The position numbers and the translations under genes are program-made. Source: Steroidobacteraceae bacterium (GTDB lineage Bacteria > Pseudomonadota > Gammaproteobacteria > Steroidobacterales > Steroidobacteraceae). Taken from it: DNA of 45,940 nt. The stretch is taken from assembly GCA_019634915.1 (NCBI GenBank), contig JAHCAN010000021.1, forward strand, positions 1 through 45,940. The letters are read 5' to 3'. Shown here piece by piece: positions 10,766-18,894 of the stretch; within the stretch, counting starts at the first letter, position 1, and the number at the start of each line of letters is the position of its first letter. The notes below the pieces were generated by a model. It had not been told where the DNA came from and ran no database searches. It worked only from the letters and a program-made list of their open reading frames with translations.

Positions 10766-10800
10766 GGCATTTATATAACAGCCGCCGTGCAGATAACAGC
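10766..10800 (-). promoter_or_regulatory. Candidate control region upstream of potF
   Basis: Upstream of potF is an AT-rich imperfect palindrome, GGCATTTATATAACAGCC (10766-10783, 14 of 18 positions symmetric), and an exact 8-bp direct repeat ATAACAGC at 10775-10782 and 10793-10800, an 18-bp period. On the minus strand the TATAAA within it could serve as a -10. No good -35 is visible. A regulator site is inferred, not shown. Confidence 0.35.
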
Positions 10801-10823
10801 GTTCGCGCAGGTCCCGCCGCCTG

Positions 10824-12200
10824 CTAGACCCGGCGCTCCCTGGCGACCACCGCGGCGGTCTGGTCGAGCGCGCGGCCGATGCGCGCCACGAGCTCGTCGA
10901 TCTCGGCCGGGGTGATCACCAGCGGCGGCGCGCAGATCATCGTATCGCGCACGGCCCGCGAGACGACACCATTTTCGACGCACAGGTCGCGGCAGATCGT
11001 GCCGACCTCGCCGCGCTTCCCGAAGAAGCGCCGGGCGGGCCGGGCCGGCACCAGCTCGAGTGCCCCGAGCAGGCCGACGCTGCGCGCCTCCCCGACCAGC
11101 GGATGCGCCGCGAGGCTCGCCCAGCGGGCCGCGAAATGGCCCGCCAGCTCGTCGCGCACGCGCTCGACCACGCGCTCGCGGCGCAGGATGTCGATGCACT
11201 CGACCGCGACCGCGCAGGCCGCCGGATGCCCGGAATAGGTGAAGCCGTGGGCGAACTCGCCGCCCTTGTCGATCAGCACCTCGGCGACCCGGTCGGCCAC
11301 CATCAGGCCGCCGATCGGCAGGTAGCCCGACGACATCGCCTTGGCGATCGGCATCAGGTCCGGGCGGGTGCCGAAATGCTCGCAGCCGAACCAGCTACCG
11401 GTGCGCCCGAAGCCGCAGATCACCTCGTCCGAGACCAGCAGGATGCCGTAGTGGTCGCAGATGCGCTGGATCTCCGGCCAGTAGGTGTCCGGCGGGATGA
11501 TGACGCCGCCCGCCCCCTGCACCGGCTCGCCGATGAACGCCGCGACGCGGCGCGGCCCGAGCTCCTCGATCTTCTCCGCCAGTTCGCGCGCCGCGCGCAG
11601 GCCGAACTCCGCCGGCGAGAGCTCGCCGCCGCGTTCGAACCAGTACGGCTGGTTGATGTGCACGATGCCCGGGATCGGCAGCCCGCCCTGCTCGTGCATC
11701 GGCTGCATGCCGCCGAGCGAGGCGCCGGCCATCGTGCTGCCGTGGTAGCCGTTCCAGCGGCCGATGATCACGTTGCGGCCCGGCTCGCCGCGCAGCCGCC
11801 AGTAGTGGCGCACGAGCCGCACCATCGTATCGTTCGCCTCGCTGCCCGAACCGGTCAGGAACACGTGCCGGAACTGCGGCGGCGTCACCTCGGTCAGGCG
11901 CTGCGCGAGTTCGATCGCCGGCGGATGCGCGCACTGGAAGAAGCTGTTGTAGTACGGCAGCTCGAGCATCTGCCGGTGCGCCGCCTCGGCCAGCTCCTTG
12001 CGCCCGTAGCCGAGCGCCACGCACCACAGGCCCGCCATGCCGTCGAGGATCCGGTGGCCCTCGGAGTCCATGAGCCACACGCCGTCGGCGCTCGTGATCA
12101 CCCGCGCCCCCCTGGCGGCGAGCTGCCGGTGGTCGGTGAACGGGTGCAGGTAGTGGGCGGCGTCGAGGGCCTGCAGTTCGGCGGTGGTTCTGGACGTCAT
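10824..12200 (-). CDS. spuC: Class III aminotransferase, putrescine-pyruvate aminotransferase type
   Basis: A 458-residue PLP enzyme that would transfer the terminal amino group of putrescine (or another omega-amine) to pyruvate, giving 4-aminobutanal. PLP lysine is Lys287 in IAKAMSSGYLPIGG, Asp258 is in LLVSDEVICGFGRTG, and the phosphate-binding GSGSEANDT is at 118-126. Length and the N-terminal segment (DAAHYLHPFTD) agree with SpuC of Pseudomonas. ATG 12200 has GGAG upstream. It lies between the PuuA-type ligase and potF in one orientation, giving a route that bypasses gamma-glutamylation. Amine specificity in this family shifts easily, so the exact substrate is inferred. Confidence 0.85.
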   Translation of the reverse strand: MTSRTTAELQALDAAHYLHPFTDHRQLAARGARVITSADGVWLMDSEGHRILDGMAGLWCVALGYGRKELAEAAHRQMLELPYYNSFFQCAHPPAIELAQRLTEVTPPQFRHVFLTGSGSEANDTMVRLVRHYWRLRGEPGRNVIIGRWNGYHGSTMAGASLGGMQPMHEQGGLPIPGIVHINQPYWFERGGELSPAEFGLRAARELAEKIEELGPRRVAAFIGEPVQGAGGVIIPPDTYWPEIQRICDHYGILLVSDEVICGFGRTGSWFGCEHFGTRPDLMPIAKAMSSGYLPIGGLMVADRVAEVLIDKGGEFAHGFTYSGHPAACAVAVECIDILRRERVVERVRDELAGHFAARWASLAAHPLVGEARSVGLLGALELVPARPARRFFGKRGEVGTICRDLCVENGVVSRAVRDTMICAPPLVITPAEIDELVARIGRALDQTAAVVARERRV

Positions 12201-12245
12201 CGGGTGCTCCGGGGCGGCGGTGATCGGCGGGGCGTGGCGGAGCCC

Positions 12246-13586
12246 TCAGACATTGAGCAGCAGGTGCTCGCGTTCCCAGGAGCTGATCACCTGCAGGAAC
12301 ACCTCGTACTCGGATTGCTTGACGATCGTGAACGCGGTGATGAACGGCTCGCCGAGCACGCGGATCAGCGGCGCGCACTCGCGCAGCTTGCGGATGCCCT
12401 CGTCGAGCGAGCGCGGCAGCGCGAACGGCAGGTCGTGCGCGCTGCCGGAGATCGGCTCGGAAGGCTGCAGCCCCTCGACCATGCCGAGGTAGCCGCAGGC
12501 GAGCGAGGCGGCGATCGCGATGTAGGGATTCGCGTCGGCGCCCGAGATGCGGTTCTCGACGCGCCGCGAGGCCGCGTCCGACATCGGCACGCGCAGCCCC
12601 GCGGTGCGGTTGTCGTAGCCCCACTGCACGTTGATCGGCGCGGTCTGGAAGCGCGTGATGCGCCGGTACGAGTTGACGTTCGGCGCGAACAGCGCCATCG
12701 CGAACGGCAGGTATTTCTGCAGTCCCGCGATGTGCGAATAGAACAGCGCGCTCGGCGTGCCGTCCTCGTTCGAGAAGATGTTCCGCCCGCTCGCGCGCTC
12801 GACGATGCTCTGGTGGATGTGCATCGCGCTGCCCGGCTCCTTGGCGTGCGGCTTGGCCATGAAGGTCGCGTACATCTTGTGGCGCAGCGCGGCCTCGCGC
12901 GCGGTGCGCTTGAACAGGAACGCCTGGTCGGCGAGGTCGAGTGGATTGCCGTGCAGCAGGTTGATCTCCATCTGCGCCGGGCCGTCCTCGTGGATCAGCG
13001 TGTCGATCTCGATGTCCTGGTCCTCGCAGAACTGGTACATGTCGTCGAACATCGGGTCGAACTCGTTGACCGCGGCGATGCTGTACGACTGCCGCCCCGG
13101 CTCCGAGCGGCCCGAGCGGCCGATCGGCGGCTTCAGCTGGTAGTCGGCATCGGCGTTCGGTTCGACGAGGTAGAACTCGAGTTCGGGGGCGACCACCGCC
13201 TCCCAGCCGCGCTCGGCGTACAGCTCGACGACCTGGCGCAGCACGTGGCGCGGCGCCATCGTCACGCGCCGCCCGTCGGAGTAGAAACAGTCGTGGATCA
13301 CCTGCGCGGTCGGCTCGGCCGCCCACGGCACGCGGCGCACGGTGCGCGGATCGGCGCGCAGCACGATGTCGATCTCGGCCGGACTCATCGCGAGCTCGGG
13401 ATCCTCGGGGTAATCGCCGGTCACGGTCTGCAGGAAGATGCTCTCCGGCAGGCGCATGCCGCCGTCCTCGGCGAACTTCTCCGCCGGCATCACCTTGCCG
13501 CGCGCGATGCCCGCCATGTCCGGAATGATCGCCTCGACCTCCGAAATGCCGTGGTCGCGGAAGAACTGCCTGATCTCACCTGCCAT
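12246..13586 (-). CDS. puuA: Glutamate-putrescine ligase (glutamine synthetase family, PuuA type)
   Basis: First step of the gamma-glutamyl putrescine pathway: ATP-dependent joining of glutamate to putrescine. 446 residues with the glutamine-synthetase layout: N-terminal beta-grasp (IIPDMAGIARGKVMPAEKF), catalytic core with APELEFYL, HEDGPAQMEINL and a downstream SAMHIHQS. It begins 3 nt after the PuuD-type gene, with AAGGG 6 nt before the ATG. It is the first of two glutamine-synthetase-like ligases here; the second is divergent at 14584. True ammonia-assimilating GlnA is unlikely given length and context. Confidence 0.9.
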   Translation of the reverse strand: MAGEIRQFFRDHGISEVEAIIPDMAGIARGKVMPAEKFAEDGGMRLPESIFLQTVTGDYPEDPELAMSPAEIDIVLRADPRTVRRVPWAAEPTAQVIHDCFYSDGRRVTMAPRHVLRQVVELYAERGWEAVVAPELEFYLVEPNADADYQLKPPIGRSGRSEPGRQSYSIAAVNEFDPMFDDMYQFCEDQDIEIDTLIHEDGPAQMEINLLHGNPLDLADQAFLFKRTAREAALRHKMYATFMAKPHAKEPGSAMHIHQSIVERASGRNIFSNEDGTPSALFYSHIAGLQKYLPFAMALFAPNVNSYRRITRFQTAPINVQWGYDNRTAGLRVPMSDAASRRVENRISGADANPYIAIAASLACGYLGMVEGLQPSEPISGSAHDLPFALPRSLDEGIRKLRECAPLIRVLGEPFITAFTIVKQSEYEVFLQVISSWEREHLLLNV

Positions 13587-13589
13587 AAA

Positions 13590-14351
13590 TCACCCTTGCC
13601 GCACTTCGGCGCGCCCGGCGCTGGCCGCACCGAAAGCCGCGAACAGCGCGCGTGAAAACGAATTGCCCATCACCTGCCATTCCGGGTGCCACTGCACCGC
13701 GAGCGCGAAACGCGGCGCCCGGTCGACGCGAAAGGCCTCGACCACGCCGTCGGGCGCGCGCGCCTCGATCGTCAGCCCGGGCGCGAGCTCGCGCACGCCC
13801 TGCGAATGCAGCGAGTTGACCCACAGGCGATCGACGCCGGCGATCCCGCGCAGCATGCCGCCTTCGACGAGCGTGACCTCGTGCGCCGGCGCGTACTGCG
13901 CATCGAGCGGCTGCGAGAGGTCCTCGCGGTGGTCGAGCAGGCCCGGCTGCTCCTGCAGCTTCTGCCACAGCGTGCCGCCGAACGCGACGTTCATCTCCTG
14001 GAAGCCGCGGCAGATGCCGAGCACCGGCACGCCGGCATCGACAGCGCGCGGAATCAACGGCAGCGTGGTCGCGTCGCGCTCCGGGTCGTGCTTCGTGCCC
14101 GGCTCGCTCGGCTCGCCCGCGTAGTGGCGCGGCTCGACGTTCGATGGCGAGCCCGTGAACAGGATGCCATCGACGTGCCCGAGCAGCTCGTCGTAGCCGA
14201 TCTCGTCGCCGAGCGCCGGAATCAGCAGCGGCAGCGCGCCGGCCGCGTCGACGACGGCGCGAATGTATTTCTCGCCGACGCCGTGGAACGGATGCGCACC
14301 GAGCATGCGGCGATCCGCGGGAATGCCGATCACTGGACGCCTCATCGCCAT
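13590..14351 (-). CDS. puuD: Gamma-glutamyl-GABA hydrolase (PuuD-type class I amidotransferase)
   Basis: Releases GABA and glutamate from gamma-glutamyl-GABA in the Puu pathway. With the ATG at 14351 the protein has 253 residues and its nucleophile is Cys114 in LGICRGFQEMN, the same length and position as in E. coli PuuD (254 residues, Cys114). The His and Glu of the triad are in VQWHPEW. The open frame extends to 14408, but the extra 19 residues lack family similarity; ATG 14345 is a second option. It is the first gene of the minus-strand polyamine run and is divergent from the second ligase. Confidence 0.9.
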   Translation of the reverse strand: MAMRRPVIGIPADRRMLGAHPFHGVGEKYIRAVVDAAGALPLLIPALGDEIGYDELLGHVDGILFTGSPSNVEPRHYAGEPSEPGTKHDPERDATTLPLIPRAVDAGVPVLGICRGFQEMNVAFGGTLWQKLQEQPGLLDHREDLSQPLDAQYAPAHEVTLVEGGMLRGIAGVDRLWVNSLHSQGVRELAPGLTIEARAPDGVVEAFRVDRAPRFALAVQWHPEWQVMGNSFSRALFAAFGAASAGRAEVRQG

Positions 14352-14504
14352 CGGAGCTGCCCGGGAGTGTTTAATATATTGACCGCCCGGCCCCATCCGG
14401 ACGGGCATTGCCCATTAGACCACAGCTCGCGACCGCACGGATGGTGCAACGCGTCATCCCGGCCTCGGGCTCCTGTCGCGGCCCCTCTTGCGGTCCTGGT
14501 CGAT

Positions 14505-14532
14505 TTGCTGACCCCGCCGCGGGGCGCATAAG
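14505..14532 (+). promoter_or_regulatory. Candidate sigma-70 promoter for the 14584 ligase gene
   Basis: TTGCTG (14505-14510), a 16-bp GC-rich spacer, then CATAAG (14527-14532), about 50 bp upstream of the ATG. The spacer contains a small inverted repeat (CCCCG-CCG-CGGGG) that could be an operator. The rest of the 232-bp divergent region holds an AT-rich TTTAATATATT (14370-14380) nearer the PuuD-type gene, which may serve the minus strand. Confidence 0.35.
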
Positions 14533-14583
14533 CTTGTCCGGGGGGCACCGGACGGGGTGTCCGAAATCCTAAACGAGGCCCGG

Positions 14584-15954
14584 ATGTCCCGCGACGCGCA
14601 ACAGGAACTGCAGCGTTTTCTCGAAGCGCACCCGGCGACCCGGCACTTCGACGTCTTCCTGCACGATCTCAACACCGTCGAGCGCGGCAAGCGCCTCGAC
14701 CTCGCCGGCATGGAGAGCGCCTGTCGCAGCGGCATGCTGTTGCCCGGTTCGATGTTCGCGCTCGATGTGCTCGGCCACACCGTGGAGGCCACGGGTCTCG
14801 GCTTCGACGATGGCGACGCGGACCGGCCGTGCCGGCCGATCCCCGGCACGCTGGTCCCGGTGCCGTGGCAGGGCGCGCAAGCCGCCCAGGTGCAGGTGAC
14901 GATGCACGAGCCGGACGGGCGCGCGTTCTTCGGTGATCCGCGCCACGTGCTGGCTGGCGTGCTGCGGCGTGTCGAAGCACTCGGCCTCACGCCGGTCGTG
15001 GCGATCGAGTACGAGTTCTACTTCGTCGACCTCGAGCGCGTGGACGGCGGACTGCCGCAGCCGCCGCGCGGCCCGCTGACCGGGCGGCGGGAGTTCCGCA
15101 CGCAGATCAACGCCATGGCCGACCTGAACGAGTACTCGCCGGTGCTCGCGCAGATCTCGCGCGACTGCCATGCGCAGGGCGTGCCGGCGACCAGCGCGCT
15201 GCCCGAATACGGCCCGGGCCAGTACGAGGTGAACCTGCAGCACCAGCCCGATGCCCTGCTCGCCTGCGACCAGGCGCTGCGCTTCAAGCGCATCGTCAAG
15301 AGCGTGGCCCGCGCGCACGGCCTCGACGCCACTTTCCTGCCGAAGCCCTATCGCGACATGGCCGGCAGCGGCCTGCACATCCACCTGAGCCTGCTCGATG
15401 CCGGGGGGCGCAATGTTTTCGCCTGCGACGACCCGGCCACGCACGTGCCCTTGCGCCACGCGGTCGCAGGCCTGCTCGACTCGATGGCCGAGGGCATGGC
15501 GATCTGCGCCCCGGGACCGAATTCCTACCGGCGCTTCAGGAGCGAGGCCTACGTGCCGCTGACGCCGAGCTGGTCGATCAACAACCGCGGCTCCGCGGTG
15601 CGCATCCCGGTCAGCGATGCCGCCAACCGCCGCATCGAGTACCGCCAGGCCGGTGCCGACGCCAACCCCTACCTCGTGCTCGCGTGGATGCTGGCCGGCA
15701 TCCACCACGGACTCACCGCGCGCATCGAACCTCCCGAACCGCTGCGCGGCAACGCCTATGCGCAGCCGACCGGCCAGCCGCTGCCGACGCACTGGGCGAC
15801 CGCCATCGAGCGCTTCACCGGCAGCGCCTTCGCGCGCGAATACCTGGGCGAGCGCTTCCAGCGGCTCTTCGCCACCGTCAAGCACGCCGAACTCGCCGAC
15901 TTCAATTCACACGTCACACCGCTCGAGTGTGCGTGGTACATGGGCGCGCTGTGA
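14584..15954 (+). CDS. Second gamma-glutamylpolyamine synthetase (glutamine synthetase family)
   Basis: A 456-residue glutamine-synthetase-like ligase, distinct in sequence from the one at 12246. Recognisable GS elements include VAIEYEFYFVD, LPEYGPGQYEVNLQH, GLHIHLS and NRRIEYRQAGADANPY. The ATG at 14584 is preferred because GAGG stands 5 nt before it; a GTG at 14557 would add nine residues. Its stop overlaps the oxidase start (GTGA), so ligase and PuuB-type oxidase are made together. Two ligases in one locus suggest division of labour, for example putrescine versus longer polyamines or monoamines; which takes which cannot be read from sequence. Confidence 0.88.
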   Translation: MSRDAQQELQRFLEAHPATRHFDVFLHDLNTVERGKRLDLAGMESACRSGMLLPGSMFALDVLGHTVEATGLGFDDGDADRPCRPIPGTLVPVPWQGAQAAQVQVTMHEPDGRAFFGDPRHVLAGVLRRVEALGLTPVVAIEYEFYFVDLERVDGGLPQPPRGPLTGRREFRTQINAMADLNEYSPVLAQISRDCHAQGVPATSALPEYGPGQYEVNLQHQPDALLACDQALRFKRIVKSVARAHGLDATFLPKPYRDMAGSGLHIHLSLLDAGGRNVFACDDPATHVPLRHAVAGLLDSMAEGMAICAPGPNSYRRFRSEAYVPLTPSWSINNRGSAVRIPVSDAANRRIEYRQAGADANPYLVLAWMLAGIHHGLTARIEPPEPLRGNAYAQPTGQPLPTHWATAIERFTGSAFAREYLGERFQRLFATVKHAELADFNSHVTPLECAWYMGAL

Positions 15955-17231
15955 GCGGGCAGGAGTACGTCGCGAGCTATTACGCGGCGACGCGCCACGC
16001 GGTGCCGCGCCGTGCCGCGCTCGCCGGCGACGTCGACTGCGACGTCTGCGTCGTCGGCGGCGGCATCGCCGGCTGCACCGCGGCGCTGCACCTCGCCGAA
16101 CGCGGCCTGCGCGTCGTGCTGCTCGAGGCCGAGTGCATCGGCTGGGGCGCCTCGGGCCGCAGCGGCGCGCAGGCGCTGCCGGGAATCGCCGCGGGCGAGG
16201 AGAAGATCGAGGCGCTGGTGGGCCCGGACGATGCGCGGCGCGTCTGGGACATGACGCTCGAAGGCCTCGAACTGATGCGCACGCTGATCGCGCGCCACGC
16301 GATCGACTGCGACTACGTGCCGGGGCAGATGCACGTCGCGGTCAAGGAGCGGCAGGTGCGCGAACTGCGCGCCTGGGCCCTACGGCTCAACGAGCGCTAC
16401 GACTACCGCAGCCTGCGCTTCGTCGAGCGCGACGAGTTGCGCGCGACGGTCGCGAGCGGGCGCTATCTCGCCGGCACGCTCGACACCAACAGCGCGCATC
16501 TGCATCCGCTCAACTACACGCTGGGCCTTGCCGGCGCGGCCGAGCGCGCCGGCGCGCGCCTCTACGAGGACAGCCGCGCACTCGGCTTCGAACCCGGCGC
16601 GACCGTCACGGTGCGCACGGCCGGCGGTCGCGTGCGCTGCGCGCACCTCGCGCTGTGCGGCAATGCCTGGCTCGGCGACGCGGCGCCGCAGATCGCGCGG
16701 CGCATCATGCCGGTGGGCACCTACATCGTCGCGACCGAGCCGCTGGGCGCCGGCCGCGCGCACGCGCTGATCGCGAACGATGCCGCGGTCACCGACATCA
16801 ACTGGATCCTCGATTATTTCCGCCTGTCACGCGATCACCGGCTGCTGTTCGGCGGCCGCGTCAGCTACTCGGGCCTCGATCCGTTCAACACCGCGCACGC
16901 GACGCGCCGGCGCATGCTGCACGTGTTCCCGCAGCTGCACGATGTGCGCATCGACTACAGCTGGGGCGGCTACGTCGACATCTCGCTGAACCGCGCGCCG
17001 GATTTCGGCCGGCTCGCGCCGAACGTCTACTACGTGCAGGGCTTCTCCGGCCACGGCATCGTGCTGACCGGCATCGCCGGCAAGCTGCTCGCCGAGGCCA
17101 TCAGCGGCACGGCGGGGCGCTTCGATGTCTTCGCCCGCATCCCGCACCGCGAATTCCCGGGCGGCGCGCTGCTGCGCCGGCCTGCGCTCGTGCTTGCGAT
17201 GGCGTGGTACCGGTTAAGAGACCTGCTCTAA
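15951..17231 (+). CDS. puuB: Gamma-glutamylputrescine oxidoreductase (PuuB-type FAD enzyme)
   Basis: FAD-dependent amine oxidase that converts gamma-glutamylputrescine to the aldehyde. The FAD dinucleotide-binding motif GGGIAG is at residues 36-41 after the strand CDVCVV; the C-terminal FAD-contact segment is YVQGFSGHGIVLTGIAGK. The GTG start at 15951 overlaps the ligase stop by 4 nt and gives 426 residues, the length of E. coli PuuB. Open frame upstream of this GTG is out-of-frame ligase sequence. It supplies the substrate of the PuuC-type dehydrogenase encoded 11 kb away. Confidence 0.92.
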   Translation: MSGQEYVASYYAATRHAVPRRAALAGDVDCDVCVVGGGIAGCTAALHLAERGLRVVLLEAECIGWGASGRSGAQALPGIAAGEEKIEALVGPDDARRVWDMTLEGLELMRTLIARHAIDCDYVPGQMHVAVKERQVRELRAWALRLNERYDYRSLRFVERDELRATVASGRYLAGTLDTNSAHLHPLNYTLGLAGAAERAGARLYEDSRALGFEPGATVTVRTAGGRVRCAHLALCGNAWLGDAAPQIARRIMPVGTYIVATEPLGAGRAHALIANDAAVTDINWILDYFRLSRDHRLLFGGRVSYSGLDPFNTAHATRRRMLHVFPQLHDVRIDYSWGGYVDISLNRAPDFGRLAPNVYYVQGFSGHGIVLTGIAGKLLAEAISGTAGRFDVFARIPHREFPGGALLRRPALVLAMAWYRLRDLL

Positions 17232-17280
17232 CCCCCTCCTTAGGCCGATCCCGGACAGGAATATAGAGCGCGCCACCACG

Positions 17281-17613
17281 CTATGAAGATATCGCATTCG
17301 CTGCCGCCTGCAGCGCTGCTATCAAGATTGCTGCTACGACGTAAAGGCTCATTGCCAGCAGGACCACCACTCTACGAGTCGGAATCGCACCGTCGGGATA
17401 TTTCCCGCGAAACAGCTCAAGTGAAATGTCAACTGAAACCGGAGCGATTCCTGCTACACCCGCAAACATAAGGGCGGCTGCGGCCGCATAGCCCAGGCTC
17501 ATGGGGTTTGTGCTACCTATTGGTGAATACACAAACAGCCAGATCCCGAATGCTGCAATCAGCAGTCCGACGGCGAAAAGTATCATTGCTTGCCGCTGAG
17601 TAGACATGTTCAT
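17281..17613 (-). CDS. Small three-helix membrane protein, unknown function
   Basis: I do not recognise a family. The 110 residues contain three hydrophobic stretches (about 9-29, 38-60 and 82-105), separated by SPIGSTNP and by a polar loop with FRGKYPDGAIPTRR. Start ATG 17613 or, two codons later, 17607; no convincing Shine-Dalgarno. The base composition is visibly less GC-rich than the polyamine genes to its left. It lies just downstream of a truncated open frame (17630-17815) that also looks membrane-embedded, so it may be the survivor of a two-gene unit cut by the IS remnant. Confidence 0.5.
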   Translation of the reverse strand: MNMSTQRQAMILFAVGLLIAAFGIWLFVYSPIGSTNPMSLGYAAAAALMFAGVAGIAPVSVDISLELFRGKYPDGAIPTRRVVVLLAMSLYVVAAILIAALQAAANAISS

Positions 17614-17629
17614 TGTTCAGATCTCACAG

Positions 17630-17815
17630 TTACAGGGGGCAGTCGCCACCGAGCGCCCCATACGTCGCCCCGGTTTCGGCAATTGCCAGGCCTCCCACAA
17701 CACCCAACAAGCCGCCGCCTCGCGAGCCGACCATCAACACTCCAACAAATGCCTCCGCAAGGGGTGCGGCATAACTGTTCGCAAGACTAGAGAATTCTGC
17801 CGCAGCACCTGCGCA
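17630..17815 (-). pseudogene. C-terminal remnant of a membrane protein gene
   Basis: An open frame of about 61 codons ending in TAA at 17630-17632, with no start codon until an ATG at 17734. The translation has a glycine-rich hydrophobic stretch (EAFVGVLMVGSRGGGLLGVV) and ends GALGGDCPL. Coding similarity appears to break at about 17802, where transposase sequence begins on the other strand. The best reading is the 3' end of a gene whose 5' part was lost; a 34-residue small protein from ATG 17734 is the alternative. Its stop is 17 bp before the 17281-17613 gene. Confidence 0.35.
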
Positions 17816-17890
17816 TCAAACGGTTCTTCGAAACCTGCGAGAACGCGGTGAAGACCCAGGTGTGGATCGCCGTAAGCCTCTATGTGCCTA
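17803..17890 (+). mobile_element. Remnant of an IS4-type (DDE) transposase C-terminus
   Basis: Plus-strand translation reads QHLRIKRFFETCENAVKTQ followed by VWIAVSLYV, matching the conserved C-terminal stretch of IS4-type DDE transposases (typically preceded by ELFFKWIK). Only about 29 codons survive; sequence before CAGCACCTG (17803) and after about 17890 no longer looks like transposase. No matching terminal inverted repeats were found. It runs in frame into a PIN-domain fragment. Confidence 0.6.
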
Positions 17891-18138
17891 CGCTGAGGGC
17901 AAAGGCAAAGGCGAGCATGCCAAGAACGAACGCAACGATGGAGATCGTGTGCGACCCGGACGATGATCACGTGCTCGCCGCCGCCCTCGGCGCCAAGGCC
18001 CAGCTGATCGTCACCCGCGACCGCGATCTGCTCACCCTCGGCACGTTCAACGACATCACGATCCTGCCCGCCGCGCAGGCACTCGCGCGCATCCCGGCCA
18101 GCCCCACCGATGCGCCCGGCGGCCGCGTGCGCGGCTAA
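17848..18138 (+). pseudogene. Chimeric open frame: transposase tail joined to PIN-domain C-terminal half
   Basis: An open frame from GTG 17848 encodes 96 residues. The first 13 belong to the transposase remnant, about 18 are unrecognisable, and from about residue 35 the sequence (VCDPDDDHVLAAALGAKAQL, then IVTRDRDLLTLG) is the C-terminal half of a PIN-domain ribonuclease toxin. The N-terminal half with the first catalytic Asp and Glu is missing, so nuclease activity is not expected. No antitoxin gene is adjacent. The chimeric frame is most likely an accident of two decayed elements. Confidence 0.55.
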
Positions 18139-18256
18139 AAATCCGCGCCGCAGCAGCGCGCAGTTTTTCTGCTGGCCCATCAGCAGGTTGCAAAAGCAGG
18201 GTGCGGACGCCCCATGCCGTTTATCCCGCATCATTGCCAACCCCGTCAGGCAGTTG

Positions 18257-18504
18257 CGCCAAAAGTGCCCCACGCACACCTGTGCATCAGGTGTGAGAAG
18301 AACTACGGGACCCGCAGAGTGGGGAACTGGCCACCATAGCCGCGTCGATCAGCGATCACTTTTTGAGCAAGGCGCGGAGAACATTTCGGCGCACATCGGG
18401 ACAACCGCGCGGCTCACTCGTGGCGAAGATCCGGAGAAGATCGCAAGCAACTCGGCGGCAACGTTGCGGTGCAACCGCGGATAAGCAATGGGGCACATTG
18501 GGAC
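18257..18504. repeat. Imperfect inverted repeats flanking about 215 bp without a gene
   Basis: CGCCAAAAGTGCCCCAC (18257-18273) and ATGGGGCACATTGGGAC (18488-18504) are imperfect inverted copies sharing the core GTGCCCCA/TGGGGCAC. Inside is a perfect 8-bp palindrome, CACACCTG/CAGGTGTG (18275-18295). No convincing coding frame lies between. It could be a relic of IS ends or a MITE-like element. The stretch 18139-18522 otherwise holds nothing I can identify. Confidence 0.25.
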
Positions 18505-18522
18505 ACAAAAGCAAGCGCGAGG

Positions 18523-18894
18523 CTATCCTGCCTGACGATCAGAACGATCCGAAGTGGTGTAGCCGCACTTGGGGCAAGTTGATTCCGTAAGCAGCCAGCC
18601 CAGCCAGTTTCCGAACCTGTGGTTTACCCCGTACCAGAACAGATTCGTCTTGCAGGACGGACACCGCGCGCCGCGTGCAAGCCACAGCGTCACGCTAACG
18701 AAGAGCACCAGAGCACCCAACTCCAGCGCACCCGAGCTGACTCCTATTCGCTTGCCGATCATGTCTGGAAACAGCACCACCAAGGCCGCTGGAGTGATAA
18801 CACACGCACCCACTATTAGCCGACGCCGATGCCCCTGAAGAAGTGGAACCTTGCTGCTCAACTCCGACTCCCTAATCCTGTTTGCTGCACGCAT
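18523..18894 (-). CDS. Small zinc-ribbon membrane protein, candidate RHS immunity protein
   Basis: 123 residues: a short basic N-terminus, two hydrophobic segments (about 26-46 and 55-73), then a putative zinc ribbon with CPSC (78-81) and CPKCGY (about 108-113). I recognise no family. From ATG 18894 the gene overlaps the RHS 3' end by 23 bp; an in-frame TTG at 18861, preceded by AGGGAG, would place the start 10 bp after the RHS stop. Either way it is tightly coupled to the RHS tip, the usual position of an immunity gene for a polymorphic toxin. The immunity role is inferred from position only. Confidence 0.6.
   Translation of the reverse strand: MRAANRIRESELSSKVPLLQGHRRRLIVGACVITPAALVVLFPDMIGKRIGVSSGALELGALVLFVSVTLWLARGARCPSCKTNLFWYGVNHRFGNWLGWLLTESTCPKCGYTTSDRSDRQAG

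Noticed and set aside
11103-13655. 850-codon plus-strand open frame opposite spuC and puuA
   Set aside because: Shadow frame: Arg/Asp/His-rich translation without motifs, fully antisense to two well-identified enzymes.
17955-18138. Functional VapC-like toxin
   Set aside because: Only the C-terminal half of the PIN domain is present; the first catalytic acidic residues and an antitoxin gene are missing.
17734-18279. 181-codon minus-strand open frame over the PIN/transposase remnants
   Set aside because: Composition and lack of motifs suggest chance; the plus strand carries recognisable transposase and PIN residues over the same bases.
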